Position numbers and translations under genes: made by a program
Shown here: in pieces, positions 33,651 to 43,223 of the stretch
How positions within the stretch are numbered: the first letter of the stretch is position 1
Layout of the letters: each line of letters starts with the position of its first letter
Notes under the pieces: model-generated
Database searches by the model: none
What the model was told of the DNA's origin: nothing
What the model saw: the letters and a program-made list of their open reading frames with translations, nothing else
Assembly: GCF_001650635.1 (NCBI RefSeq)
Contig: NZ_LWQU01000054.1
Coordinates: 1 to 64,000, forward strand
Direction of reading: 5' to 3'
Length of the DNA stretch: 64,000 nt
Source: Magnetospirillum moscoviense
Lineage (GTDB): Bacteria; Pseudomonadota; Alphaproteobacteria; Rhodospirillales; Magnetospirillaceae

Positions 33651-36131
33651 ATGGGCGACCGCACCCCGTCGAGGACGGTCCTGGTTGTCGAAGACAATCC
33701 CGGTGATGCCCGCCTTGTCGAACTTTTCCTGATCGAGGATCCGTCGCGGCCGTTTCTGGTCTTCAAGGCCGAGACCTTGGCCGGTGCGCTGGAATCCCTG
33801 GCGGCCCGGCCGGTCGATGTGGTCCTGCTGGACCTGTCGCTTCCCGATTCCTTCGGGTTGGACACCCTGGCCCGGCTGCGCGGCGCCTTCCCGCTGATTC
33901 CGGTGGTGGTGCTGACCGGCACCGACAACGAGGCCCTGGCCCTGGAAGCCCTGCGCCAGGGCGCGCAGGATTACCTGGTCAAGGGCCAGGGCGATGGCGA
34001 TCTGGTTCGCCGCTCGATCGGCTATGCCATGGAGCGCTTTCGCGGCGAATTGGCGCTGAGATCCTCGGAAGCGCGCTTTCGTGCGGTGTTCGAAAGTGCC
34101 GGCATCGGGGTGGTGACCAGCACGCCGGACGGCCAGATCAACAGCGCCAACCCCGCCTTTTGCGAAATGCTCGGCTATGACGAGGCCGAGCTGCGCACCT
34201 TTTCGGCGGTCGACATCACCCATCCCGACGACCGCGCCGCCAGCCGCGAGCTTTACCGCGAACTGGTCGAAGGCACCCGCGACCGTTATCACTTCACCAA
34301 GCGCTATGTCGCCAAGGATGGCCGCCACGTCTGGGTGCGCCTGACGGTGACGGCGGTCAAGCTGACCTCGGGGCAGCTTGATTTCTCGATCGCGGTGATC
34401 GAGGACATCACCGAGAAGAAGCGCCTGGAAGACCATATGCGGCTTGCCGCCACGGTGTTCGAGAATTCCGGCGAAGGCCTGTTCGTCACCGATTCCGACA
34501 GCCTGGTCATCCATGTCAACGCCGCCTTCAGCGACATCACCGGCTATCAGGCCGCCGAGGTGATCGGCAAGAACCCCCGGATTTTGGCTTCGGGCCGTCA
34601 CGACCTGGCCTTCTACGAGAAGATGTGGTCCGACCTGACCAATCAGGGCCGCTGGCAGGGCGAGATCTGGGATCGTCGCAAGGATGGCGAGATGTTCGCC
34701 AGTTGGGAAAACATCGCCGCCGTGCGCGATTCGGAAGGCGTGTTGACCAATTACGTCGCGGTGATCAGCGACATCACCACCCGAAAGCAGGTCGAGGAGC
34801 GGTTGTCCTATGCCGCCAACCACGATCCGCTGACCCGCCTGCCCAACCGCACCCTGTTCCAGGAACGCCTGGGCCGGGCGATGGCGCGCGCCCAGCGCAA
34901 CCAGGCGCTGGTCGCCTTGCTGTTCATCGATCTCGACCGCTTCAAGCAGGTCAACGACAGCATGGGCCACCTGGCCGGCGACATGCTGCTGCAGCAGGTG
35001 GCCGAGCGGTTGACCGGCTGCACCCGCCAGGGTGACACGGTGGCGCGCTTGGCCGGCGACGAGTTCACGGTGATCTTGGAAGACATCGACGAGCCGCGCG
35101 ACGCCGCCATCGTCGCCCACAAGATCCTGCACCGTCTGGTCGAGCCGTTCGACCTGGGTGGCGAAGGGGCGCAGATCAGTTCGTCGATCGGCGTCGCCCT
35201 TTACCCATCGGATGCCGCCGACGCGCAAGGCCTGATCAAGCTGGCCGACGAGGCGATGTACCGGGCCAAGCATATGGGCCGCAACCGTTGCCAGTTCCAT
35301 TCCCTGCAGGTCAACGCCCAGGCCTTCGAGCGCCTGGCCCTGGAAGCCTCGCTGCGCCACGCCATGGAGCGCGACGAGTTCGAACTGGTCTATCAGCCGA
35401 TCTTCGACTTGGCCAGCGGCCGGGTGGCGGCGGTCGAGGCGCTGTTGCGCTGGCGTCACCCGGAAGTGGGTACTCTGGTTCCCGCCCAGTTCCTGCCGCT
35501 GGCCGAGGAAACCGGCCTGGTGCTGGACATCGGCGCATGGGCGCTGACACTGGCCTGCGGCCATGCCGTGGCCTGGCGCAAGGCCGGCTATCCCGACATG
35601 GAACTGCATATCAACCTGTCGGGACGGCAATTGCGCGAGGGCCAGTTGCTGGCCGGGGTCGCCCTGGCGCTGGAAGATTCGGCGCTGCCGCCGCAGGCCT
35701 TGGTGCTGGAAGTGCCGGAAACCCAGGTGGTCGATCGCGGCCCCGAGGTCCAGGCCCTGTTCCAGCGCATCGCCGCCCTGAATCTCGGGCTGTCGATCGA
35801 TGAATTCGGTTCGGGCTATTCCTCGTTCGCCTTCCTGCGCGGTCTGGGGGCCAGCTCGGTCAAGGTGGCGCAGGCCTATGTCCGCAGTGCCGCCTCGGTC
35901 GGCGACGATGCCGAGATCGTGTCGGCCATCGTCGCCTTGGCGCGCGGGCTGCACATGGCAGCCACGGCGCCCGGGATCGAAACCGCCGAGCAACTGGATT
36001 TCGTCATCCGTTCGGGCTGCAGTCGCGGCCAGGGTTTCCTGCTGGCGCGGCCGATGACCGTCGATGAGATGGCGGACTTCCTGGCCAAGGGCGATCTGCC
36101 GGTCGCCCTGAAGAAAAGGCTGGAAGCATGA
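33651..36131 (+). CDS. REC-PAS-PAS-GGDEF-EAL response regulator
   Basis: An 826-residue hybrid regulator of cyclic-di-GMP. The receiver has D61 and K111. Two PAS domains follow (about 130-250 and 260-380). The GGDEF domain reads LAGDEF, with Ala for the first Gly. The EAL domain keeps EALLRW and NLSGRQL but has DEFGSGYSS in place of DDFGTGYSS, KVAQAY in place of KIDRSF, and APGIET in place of AEGVET, so several metal or catalytic residues are lost and it is probably inactive or a sensor. A GTG at 33612 preceded by GAGGA is a possible earlier start. The stop overlaps the next gene's start (ATGA). Confidence 0.9.
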   Translation: MGDRTPSRTVLVVEDNPGDARLVELFLIEDPSRPFLVFKAETLAGALESLAARPVDVVLLDLSLPDSFGLDTLARLRGAFPLIPVVVLTGTDNEALALEALRQGAQDYLVKGQGDGDLVRRSIGYAMERFRGELALRSSEARFRAVFESAGIGVVTSTPDGQINSANPAFCEMLGYDEAELRTFSAVDITHPDDRAASRELYRELVEGTRDRYHFTKRYVAKDGRHVWVRLTVTAVKLTSGQLDFSIAVIEDITEKKRLEDHMRLAATVFENSGEGLFVTDSDSLVIHVNAAFSDITGYQAAEVIGKNPRILASGRHDLAFYEKMWSDLTNQGRWQGEIWDRRKDGEMFASWENIAAVRDSEGVLTNYVAVISDITTRKQVEERLSYAANHDPLTRLPNRTLFQERLGRAMARAQRNQALVALLFIDLDRFKQVNDSMGHLAGDMLLQQVAERLTGCTRQGDTVARLAGDEFTVILEDIDEPRDAAIVAHKILHRLVEPFDLGGEGAQISSSIGVALYPSDAADAQGLIKLADEAMYRAKHMGRNRCQFHSLQVNAQAFERLALEASLRHAMERDEFELVYQPIFDLASGRVAAVEALLRWRHPEVGTLVPAQFLPLAEETGLVLDIGAWALTLACGHAVAWRKAGYPDMELHINLSGRQLREGQLLAGVALALEDSALPPQALVLEVPETQVVDRGPEVQALFQRIAALNLGLSIDEFGSGYSSFAFLRGLGASSVKVAQAYVRSAASVGDDAEIVSAIVALARGLHMAATAPGIETAEQLDFVIRSGCSRGQGFLLARPMTVDEMADFLAKGDLPVALKKRLEA

Positions 36132-36958
36132 AGCTGGCGCGGTGGGGGGCACGAGGCGCCGAGCGGCCCGGCCTGATCGACGCCAAGGGAAATCTGCGCG
36201 ACCTGTCCGGCCATTGCACCGACCTGACCCCCGACATGCTGGCCGCCGACCGGCTGTCCCGTCTGGCCGCCCTTGATCCGGCCAGCCTGCCCCTGGTCCC
36301 AGGCGAGCCCCGCCTGGGGGTGCCGCTGGACGGCATCGGATCGATCATCGCCATCGGCCTCAATTACCGTGACCATGCCGCCGAAACCGGCCTGGCCCTG
36401 CCGGCCGAACCGGTGGTGTTCTCGAAGCACCGCAGCTCGCTGGCCGGGCCGTACGATCCCCTGGCGATCCCGCCCGGAACCGAGAAGCTGGATTGGGAAG
36501 TCGAACTGGGGGTGGTGATCGGCAATGCCGCCTGGCAGGTATCCGAGGATCAGGCCCTGGATCACGTCGCCGGTTACTGCACCGCCAACGACGTCTCGGC
36601 GCGCGACTGGCAGATCGAGCGCGGCGGCCAATGGATCAAGGGCAAATCCGGTCCCGGCTTTTGCCCCTTGGGTCCGTGGCTGGTGACCAAAGACGAGGTG
36701 GCGGACCCGCAGGCGCTTTCGCTGTCGACCCACGTTGATGGTCGGCGCAAGCAGAACGGCACCACCGCCGACATGGTGTTTCCGGTGCGCGCCCTGGTCG
36801 CCTATCTGTCGCGTTTCATGGTTCTGGAAGCCGGCGACGTCATCGTGACCGGCACCCCGGCCGGGGTGGGACTGGCCACCGGCCGTTACCTTTATCCCGG
36901 CGCGGTGATGGAGGTCGAGGTCGCCGGCCTGGGCCGCCAGCGGGTGGTGGTGGGTTAA
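36128..36958 (+). CDS. Fumarylacetoacetate hydrolase family protein
   Basis: A 276-residue FAH-fold enzyme that acts on beta-diketo or oxo acids, as in 2-hydroxyhepta-2,4-dienedioate isomerase or acylpyruvate hydrolase. Typical metal-binding features are IIAIGLNYRDHA, the acidic pair WEVELGVVIG and GYCTANDVSARDWQ, with the closing VIVTGTPAGVG block. The specific substrate cannot be told. The ATG overlaps the stop of the signalling gene upstream (ATGA), and its end overlaps the rppH stop by four bases in a convergent arrangement. Confidence 0.9.
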   Translation: MKLARWGARGAERPGLIDAKGNLRDLSGHCTDLTPDMLAADRLSRLAALDPASLPLVPGEPRLGVPLDGIGSIIAIGLNYRDHAAETGLALPAEPVVFSKHRSSLAGPYDPLAIPPGTEKLDWEVELGVVIGNAAWQVSEDQALDHVAGYCTANDVSARDWQIERGGQWIKGKSGPGFCPLGPWLVTKDEVADPQALSLSTHVDGRRKQNGTTADMVFPVRALVAYLSRFMVLEAGDVIVTGTPAGVGLATGRYLYPGAVMEVEVAGLGRQRVVVG

Positions 36959-37437
36959 ACTCCGATCCCGGCGAACTCGGCCACCACCTGATCATAAAGC
37001 GAGCGCTTGAACGGCACGATCAGGGCCGGCACCTCGGCCAGCTTCATCCACCGCCATTCGGAAAATTCCGGATGCTCGGTGTCGATGTCGATGTCGGAAT
37101 CCGCGCCCAGGAATTTCAGGGCGTACCATTTCTGCCTCTGGCCGCGAAAGCGACCCTTCCACACCTTGTCGGCCAGATCGGGCGGCAGGTCATAGGATAT
37201 CCAGTCGCGGCTTTCGGCGATCACTTCGGCCTTGTCGGTGCCGATTTCTTCCTTCATCTCGCGCAACGCCGCCGCCAGCGGTTCCTCGTCCTCGTCGATG
37301 CCGCCTTGCGGGAATTGCCAGGCCGGTTCCTTGGTGTCGATGCGCCTGGCGGTGAAGACCAGGCCTTCGGCGTTGAACAGCACCAGGCCGACACCCAGGC
37401 GATAGGGGCGCTTGTGCAACGGCAAGGGTTTGCTCAT
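36955..37437 (-). CDS. rppH: RNA 5'-pyrophosphohydrolase RppH
   Basis: A Nudix hydrolase of 160 residues that removes pyrophosphate from mRNA 5' ends and so triggers RNase E decay. PYRLGVGLVLFNAEGLVFTA, WQFPQGGIDEDEEP and the Nudix core with LREMKEEIG are typical. The FPQGG element is characteristic of RppH. GAGGA seven bases before ATG 37437 supports the start. It is the last gene of the gpmI-envC-ctpA-yibQ-rppH operon, 12 bases after yibQ. Confidence 0.95.
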   Translation of the reverse strand: MSKPLPLHKRPYRLGVGLVLFNAEGLVFTARRIDTKEPAWQFPQGGIDEDEEPLAAALREMKEEIGTDKAEVIAESRDWISYDLPPDLADKVWKGRFRGQRQKWYALKFLGADSDIDIDTEHPEFSEWRWMKLAEVPALIVPFKRSLYDQVVAEFAGIGV

Positions 37438-37449
37438 GGGGCCGTCCTC

Positions 37450-38859
37450 TTATGGTTTGACCACCGAGCTGACCGGAGCCAGGACGATGTTGTGGTCGGG
37501 GAACTTGTCCATCCAGCCGAGCAGGCGGTCGAAGCTGACCGGGCGGGCGTTGATGGCCACTACCGCCCGGCCCATTTCCTTGGCCGCTTCGCTGGCCTGG
37601 ATCTGGCGGGCCTCGATGGCGTTGCGGTATGGCTCGGCATCCAGCTGGCCGGCCAAGGCCGCCATCGGCGGCTTGGGCTCGCCATTGCCGCCGTCGCCGA
37701 CATAAAGCAGGCCACGATCCTTCAAGGCGGTCAGCACCAGACCGATCTGCTTGGACCGGGTGAACGGGCCGTCGGCGGCCCACACGCCCACCGCGCCCGG
37801 CGCGCGGGCCAGCACCTTTTCCAGCCGGGCGATGATTTCTTCCGGCGGCGTGGTGACCATCAGACCCAGTGGGCCGGGGTCGCGGGCCGGAAAGCCCGAC
37901 ATCTCGACCGGCAGGGCCACCATCACCTCGTGGCCGGCATCGCGGGCGCGCTTGATCAGCTTGTCCAGGCCCGACGCATAGGGGCTGAACACCAGGGTCA
38001 TGTCGGCCGGGGTCTTGGTGATGGCGGCGTCGGTGCCTTCCTTGTCCATGCCCAGGCCGACCACCATCACCGCCATGCGGATCTTGTCGGAGGCCGCGTC
38101 CCACGGCCGCGCATAAACCTTCCAGGCCTGCTTGCCGTCCTGGCCGATCACCGGCAGCGGCCCGTTGGGGCTTTGGCGCAGCAAGGTCTCGACCGGCGCG
38201 GGCGGCAGCGCTACCGGCTTGGCCGCCGGCACCGGCAACGAGGCGAAGGTCGGCAATTGGTCGGCCGGGCGGGGCGTCGGCGCGGCAGGGGTCAGGCTGG
38301 CCAACGGCGGCGCCGGGGCGGCGACCACCGGCGGTGGCGGGGCAGGCGGCGCGGCATGGCCGTTGGCCTTACCGTTGGTGCCGTTGACGGGGGCAGGGGG
38401 CGGGGCCACGACCGGCGGCGGCACCGCCGGCAGCTCGACCACCGGGGCGACGGGCGGCGCGGGCACTGGCGGCGGCGGCGGTGTGAGGGCGGGCGCTGCG
38501 GGCGGCTCGGGGGGCGGAAGTGCCGCGATCCCGCCCGGCGGGGTCAGAAGGCCGCCGGGATTGGTCGGGCCGCTGGGCGCCGGTTCGGGTGGTTTGCCGT
38601 CAGGGCCGGGGCCGTCGCGACCGGGCAATTGAATCGACAATTGCGGCCGGTCGGCGACGTCCAGGGCGGCGATGACGTCCCTGGTATCCATGTTCGAGAC
38701 GAAGTAACCGACGGTTCCCAAGCCGCCACCCAGGACCAGGATGAGAAGGACCATGACCAGCCGGCGCCAGCGAATGGGCCGGCTGGGCGGCGCCTCGTCG
38801 ATTCCGACCGGGCGAGCCGCGATAAAGCGGTCGATCTGGTCCTCGTCCAGGGTGTCCAT
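37450..38859 (-). CDS. yibQ: Divergent polysaccharide deacetylase (YibQ family)
   Basis: A 469-residue envelope protein. A membrane anchor (about residues 30-50) is followed by a long Pro/Ala/Gly-rich linker (about 90-230) and a C-terminal divergent polysaccharide deacetylase domain (about 240-460, MAVMVVGLGMDKEGTDAAI onward). YibQ homologues regularly sit next to ctpA and envC, which points to cell-wall processing, although enzyme activity is unproven. The linker is longer than in small YibQ proteins and may span the periplasm. Confidence 0.9.
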   Translation of the reverse strand: MDTLDEDQIDRFIAARPVGIDEAPPSRPIRWRRLVMVLLILVLGGGLGTVGYFVSNMDTRDVIAALDVADRPQLSIQLPGRDGPGPDGKPPEPAPSGPTNPGGLLTPPGGIAALPPPEPPAAPALTPPPPPVPAPPVAPVVELPAVPPPVVAPPPAPVNGTNGKANGHAAPPAPPPPVVAAPAPPLASLTPAAPTPRPADQLPTFASLPVPAAKPVALPPAPVETLLRQSPNGPLPVIGQDGKQAWKVYARPWDAASDKIRMAVMVVGLGMDKEGTDAAITKTPADMTLVFSPYASGLDKLIKRARDAGHEVMVALPVEMSGFPARDPGPLGLMVTTPPEEIIARLEKVLARAPGAVGVWAADGPFTRSKQIGLVLTALKDRGLLYVGDGGNGEPKPPMAALAGQLDAEPYRNAIEARQIQASEAAKEMGRAVVAINARPVSFDRLLGWMDKFPDHNIVLAPVSSVVKP

Positions 38860-38866
38860 GGAGCGA

Positions 38867-40222
38867 TCAGTTGCCCTGTGGACGATAGAGCGACAGGCCG
38901 CGGATCAGATCCAGGGCGCGGGCCAACTGGTAATCCTGGGCCGGGTCGCCCATCTTGATCACCGCAGGCGCCCCGCCCTTTTCCTTTTCCTTCTCGGGTT
39001 CGGGCTGCGGCGCCGGCTTGGCGGCACCCTCGGCCGGTTTGGCATCGGGGGCTTCCTTGCCGTTCTTGGCCGGGTTCTGCAGGGCGTTCCTGAGGTTGGC
39101 CTCGGACCGGCGCTCGCGTTCGGGCACGTTGATCGGCTCGACCTTGGACTGCAGGACCTTGATGTCGGGTTCGATGCCGACCGCCTGGATCGAGCGGCCC
39201 GACGGCGTGTAATAGCGCGCGGTGGTCAGGCGCATCGAGCCATGGCCGGGCAACGGGATCAGCGTCTGCACCGAGCCCTTGCCGAACGAGCGGGTGCCCA
39301 GCACCAGGGCACGGCGATGATCCTGCAAGGCGCCGGCGACGATTTCCGAGGCCGAGGCCGAACCGTCATTGACCAGCAGCACAAGCGGCAGGCCATCGAC
39401 GATGTCGCCCTGCTTGGCATTGAAGCGCTGTGTGTCCTCGGCCCGGCGCGAGCGGGTCGAGACGATCTCGCCCTTGTCCAGGAAGTCGTCGGACACCGCG
39501 ATGGCCTGATCCAACAGGCCGCCCGGATTGTTGCGCAGGTCGATGACGAAGCCCGACAGCCCCTTGCCGATGTCCTTCTTCAGCTGGCCGACGTGCTTCC
39601 TGAGATCGGCATCGGTGGTCTGCGAGAATTGGGTGATGCGGACATAGCCGATATTGCCCTCGGCATGGGACCGCACCGTCTGGATCTTGATGACGGCGCG
39701 GGTCAGCTTGACGTCGAACGGCTCGACCGAGGCGCGGCGCACCGTCAGCTTGATGTCGGTATTGACCAGGCCGCGCATGCGATCGACCGCTTCCGACAGG
39801 GTCAGGCCCTGCACCGGCTCGCCGTCGAGATGGGTGATGAAGTCGCCCGGCTGCAGGCCGGCCCGATAGGCCGGGGTGTCGTCGATGGGCGACACCACCT
39901 TGACCCAGCCGCTTTCCATGGTGACTTCGATGCCCAGACCGCCGAACTCGCCCTTGGTGCTGACTTCCATGTCGCGGGCGTTCTTGGCGTTCAGATAGCT
40001 GGAATGCGGGTCCAGCGACGACAGCATGCCGTTCAGGGCCGCCTCGACCAGATCCTCGTCCTTGACCGGCTCGACATAGTCCGAGCGGACCTTTTCGAAC
40101 ACCTCGGCGAACAATTCCATCAGCCGATAGGTTTCCTTGCGCTCGGCGGCATGGGCCGGGACCAGGGACGACGTCGCCAGCCAGGCAGTGGTGCCGGCGG
40201 CCAGAAGCACTTTGCGAATCAT
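38867..40222 (-). CDS. ctpA: C-terminal processing peptidase CtpA (S41)
   Basis: A 451-residue periplasmic serine protease with a signal peptide (VLLAAGTTAWLATSSLVPAHA), a PDZ domain (about 90-170) and an S41 domain. The catalytic serine lies in GSASASE (288-292) and the general-base lysine K315 in SFGKGSVQT. CtpA proteases cut C-termini of envelope proteins, including peptidoglycan hydrolases. The C-terminal tail beyond about 370 is rich in Lys/Glu/Pro. Its ATG overlaps the envC stop codon (ATGA), tying it to the EnvC murein regulator. Confidence 0.95.
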   Translation of the reverse strand: MIRKVLLAAGTTAWLATSSLVPAHAAERKETYRLMELFAEVFEKVRSDYVEPVKDEDLVEAALNGMLSSLDPHSSYLNAKNARDMEVSTKGEFGGLGIEVTMESGWVKVVSPIDDTPAYRAGLQPGDFITHLDGEPVQGLTLSEAVDRMRGLVNTDIKLTVRRASVEPFDVKLTRAVIKIQTVRSHAEGNIGYVRITQFSQTTDADLRKHVGQLKKDIGKGLSGFVIDLRNNPGGLLDQAIAVSDDFLDKGEIVSTRSRRAEDTQRFNAKQGDIVDGLPLVLLVNDGSASASEIVAGALQDHRRALVLGTRSFGKGSVQTLIPLPGHGSMRLTTARYYTPSGRSIQAVGIEPDIKVLQSKVEPINVPERERRSEANLRNALQNPAKNGKEAPDAKPAEGAAKPAPQPEPEKEKEKGGAPAVIKMGDPAQDYQLARALDLIRGLSLYRPQGN

Positions 40223-41667
40223 CCGCTACCCTTATTCTTTTGTGCCGTGAGCCAAGGCAACGGGTTGACCGGCTGCCCCTGGCGGCGCAGCTCGACATAT
40301 AAAGCGGGTCTGGCCTCGTCCTGCCCCATGACGCCGACGGGCTCACCCGCAGCCAGACGCTGGCCGACGGTTGCGTCGATTCGGGCCATCCCCGCAAGGA
40401 GCGTATGATAGCCCTCGCCGTGTTCGATGATCAAGAGCAGCCCATAGCCGCGGAACGGACCGGAAAAAGCGACTTGGCCGTCATGGGGGGCGATGACCTG
40501 GGCGCCCTGGCGGGTGCCGATGGTCAGGCCCTTGGAAATCACGCCGACCTCGTTGGGCTGGCCGAAGCGGCCGACCACCGTACCGCGCGCCGGAAACGGC
40601 ATCTTGCCTTGGGCGGCGCCGAAGGACGGCATGGTCTGCGGGCGGGCGGCGGCGGCCTCGCGGGCGGCGGCTTCGGCGGCGGCCACCGCCTTGTGGGCGG
40701 CCAGTTCGGCGGCGCGCGCCTCGGCCTGGGCACGGATCTCCGCCTCGCGGGCGGCCCTCGCTGCGGCCATTTCGCGTTCCTGGCGTTCCTTTTCGGCGCG
40801 CCGGGCGGCGGCCTCGGCCTCGCGGGCGGCCTTCTGTGCGGCGATTTCCGCCTCGCGGGCGGCCTTTTGCGCGGCGATCTCGGCCTCGCGCGCGGCCTTT
40901 TCGGCGGCGACCTTGGCGGCGGCCTCGGCCAGACGGCGCTGGCGTTCCTCTTCCAGGCGGATCAGCAATTCGCGCAGATCCTCGGCCTCGCCGGCCAATT
41001 TGCGCATGCGCGCTTCCGACGCCTCGGTCTCGGCCAGGGCGACGAACTGGATGGCGCTTTTTCTCTCCCACAGGCTCTTCAGGCGCTTGTGCTCGCCGTC
41101 CAGGCGGATGGCGGTGTTGCCGATGCGGGCCTTCTGGTCGTGGATGTCGGCCCGCAATCGGCCCAGCATGTCGATCTCGCCCTTGAGGTCCTGGACCGAG
41201 CGTTCGATCTGCGGCACCGCTGCGCGCAGCAAGATGGCCGACCGCACGGTGTCGGCCGGGCTTTGCGGCTGGGCGATCAGGGCGTCGGTGGGGCGCCAGG
41301 CCAGGCGCTGCAGCGCGGTCAGCACGCCGGTCATCTGGCTAGCTCGGCGCTGCAGGGCGCCGGCGCGGTCGATCTCGGTGACCTTCAGTTCTTCCAGCTG
41401 GCTTTCCAGCTCGGACAGCAATTCCTCGCTTTCCTGGGCGGCGCGGGCGGCGGCGACCATGTCCGAGCGGATGCGGCCCAGCTCTTCCGAGATTTCGCGG
41501 GCCTTCTTCTTGATCTCGTCATGCTCGGTCCGGCTTTTGCGCAACTGGTCTTCCAGCTCGCGCAGGCGGCGGTCGGCGGCGATGGGATCGGGGCTGGACT
41601 GGGCAAGCACGGGGCTTGCCCCGCCCGCCAGCAGGATCAGGATGGCAAGGGCGAGCCTAGCCGCCAA
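40219..41667 (-). CDS. envC: EnvC-like murein hydrolase activator (M23)
   Basis: A 482-residue protein with a signal peptide (ILILLAGGASPVLAQ), a very long coiled coil (about 25-345, rich in Ala/Glu/Arg with a run of AAREAE-type repeats), and a C-terminal LytM domain. The usual HxH of active M23 peptidases is replaced (YVELRRQG), so it should activate amidases rather than cut peptidoglycan. The start is TTG at 41667, overlapping the gpmI stop by 11 bases; no ATG fits. The long coiled coil fits binding to FtsEX-type partners, which are not in the window. Confidence 0.9.
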   Translation of the reverse strand: MAARLALAILILLAGGASPVLAQSSPDPIAADRRLRELEDQLRKSRTEHDEIKKKAREISEELGRIRSDMVAAARAAQESEELLSELESQLEELKVTEIDRAGALQRRASQMTGVLTALQRLAWRPTDALIAQPQSPADTVRSAILLRAAVPQIERSVQDLKGEIDMLGRLRADIHDQKARIGNTAIRLDGEHKRLKSLWERKSAIQFVALAETEASEARMRKLAGEAEDLRELLIRLEEERQRRLAEAAAKVAAEKAAREAEIAAQKAAREAEIAAQKAAREAEAAARRAEKERQEREMAAARAAREAEIRAQAEARAAELAAHKAVAAAEAAAREAAAARPQTMPSFGAAQGKMPFPARGTVVGRFGQPNEVGVISKGLTIGTRQGAQVIAPHDGQVAFSGPFRGYGLLLIIEHGEGYHTLLAGMARIDATVGQRLAAGEPVGVMGQDEARPALYVELRRQGQPVNPLPWLTAQKNKGSG

Positions 41668-43195
41668 GCAGGGACGTCCCGGTCATGTCGGCCGGCTGGG
41701 GCAGGCCCAGCAGGGCCAGCAGCGTCGGCGCCACGTCGGCCAGGCGACCGTCCTTCAGCCCGCCCACGCCTGGGGGCGGGTTGACCAGCAGCGCGTCCAC
41801 CGGCCCGGTGGTGTGGGCGGTGTGGGGCTGGTGGGTCAAGGGGTCGGTCATCTGCTCGGCGTTGCCGTGGTCGGCGGTGACCAGCATGGTGCCGCCGGCC
41901 GCCTTGATGGCCGTTTCCAGCTTGGCCAGGCAGGCATCGACGGTCTGGGCCGCCTGCATCGCCGCCGCCAGGATGCCGGTATGGCCGACCATGTCGCCAT
42001 TGGCGAAATTGGCGACGATCAGGTCGTACTTGCCCGATCCGATCGCCTCGGCCATGCGGTCGGCGACCTCGGGCGCGCTCATTTCCGGCTGCAGGTCGTA
42101 GGTGGCGACCTTGGGGCTGGGCACCAGGATGCGGTCCTCGCCGGGATAGACCTGCTCGCGCCCGCCATTGAAGAAGAAGGTGACGTGGGCGTACTTCTCG
42201 GTCTCGGCGATGCGCAGCTGGGTCAGGCCGGCGTTGGACGCCACCTCGCCCAGCAGGTTGGTCAGCGTCTCGGCCGGGAACAGGCAGGCCAGGAACGCGT
42301 TCAGATCCTTGGAATATTCGGTCAGGCCCAGGCGGGCGGCGAAGCTTGCCAGCCGCTCGCGGGCGAAGCCGTCGAAAGCAGGATCGACCAGGGCGTGCAG
42401 GATCTCGCGGGCGCGGTCGGCGCGGAAATTGCCCATCAGCAGGCCGTCGCCATCCTTCATGCCGCCAAAGCTGCCGATGGTCACCGGCAGCATGAATTCG
42501 TCGGTCTTGCCGGCATCATAGGAAGCCTGGATCGCCGCCAGCGGGTCGGCGGCGTTGGGGGCCCGGCCCAGCATCATGGTGTCGAAGGCCAGTTGCACGC
42601 GGTCCCAGCGCTTGTCGCGGTCCATGGCGTAGTAACGCCCGGCCACAGTGGCGACGCAGACGTCGTGGCCGGCGATATCGGCCAGGAACCTGGCCATGAA
42701 ATCCTTGGCCGAGGAAGGCGGCGTGTCGCGGCCATCCAGGAAGGCGTGCACCTTGACCGGGACGCCCTGGCCAGCGATGGCCTTGGCCAGGCCGGCCAGA
42801 TGATCCTGGTGCGAATGGACGCCGCCGGGGCTCATCAGCCCCATCAGGTGAAAGGCGCCGCCCTTGGCCTTGACGGCGGCCACGGCGGCCTGGAACACCG
42901 GATTGGCCACCGCCGAGCCGTCGGCGATGGCGGCATCGATGCGCGGCAGGTCCTGCATCACCACCCGTCCGGCCCCCAGGTTCATGTGGCCCACTTCCGA
43001 ATTGCCCATCTGGCCTTCGGGCAGGCCGACCTGCAGCCCCGACGTCGCCAGCAGGGCGCGCGGGCAGGTGGCCATCAGGCGGTCCCAGGTGGGCGTATCG
43101 GCCAGGGCGATGGCGTTGTCGGTGGGATCGTCGCGATGGCCCCAGCCATCCAGGATGCACAGGACGACGGGGCGGGGGGCGTGGGTCTTGCTCAT
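41657..43195 (-). CDS. gpmI: 2,3-bisphosphoglycerate-independent phosphoglycerate mutase
   Basis: A 512-residue metalloenzyme that interconverts 3- and 2-phosphoglycerate. D16 in LCILDGWGH and the phosphoserine nucleophile S66 in GNSEVGHMNLG are the active site; the phosphatase domain ends with VTADHGNAEQM. Position at the head of the envC-ctpA-yibQ-rppH operon is standard for alphaproteobacteria. AGG lies five bases before ATG 43195. Confidence 0.97.
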   Translation of the reverse strand: MSKTHAPRPVVLCILDGWGHRDDPTDNAIALADTPTWDRLMATCPRALLATSGLQVGLPEGQMGNSEVGHMNLGAGRVVMQDLPRIDAAIADGSAVANPVFQAAVAAVKAKGGAFHLMGLMSPGGVHSHQDHLAGLAKAIAGQGVPVKVHAFLDGRDTPPSSAKDFMARFLADIAGHDVCVATVAGRYYAMDRDKRWDRVQLAFDTMMLGRAPNAADPLAAIQASYDAGKTDEFMLPVTIGSFGGMKDGDGLLMGNFRADRAREILHALVDPAFDGFARERLASFAARLGLTEYSKDLNAFLACLFPAETLTNLLGEVASNAGLTQLRIAETEKYAHVTFFFNGGREQVYPGEDRILVPSPKVATYDLQPEMSAPEVADRMAEAIGSGKYDLIVANFANGDMVGHTGILAAAMQAAQTVDACLAKLETAIKAAGGTMLVTADHGNAEQMTDPLTHQPHTAHTTGPVDALLVNPPPGVGGLKDGRLADVAPTLLALLGLPQPADMTGTSLLGG

Positions 43196-43223
43196 GGAAA
43201 CCTAGTGTACTGGATGTGGCGAT

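Noticed and set aside
33546-36152. 868-residue open frame on the minus strand opposite the REC-PAS-GGDEF-EAL gene
   Set aside because: Antisense shadow with no motif; the plus-strand protein has five recognised domains.
41657-41667. Frameshift between gpmI and envC
   Set aside because: The 11-base overlap with a TTG start explains the arrangement without any broken frame.
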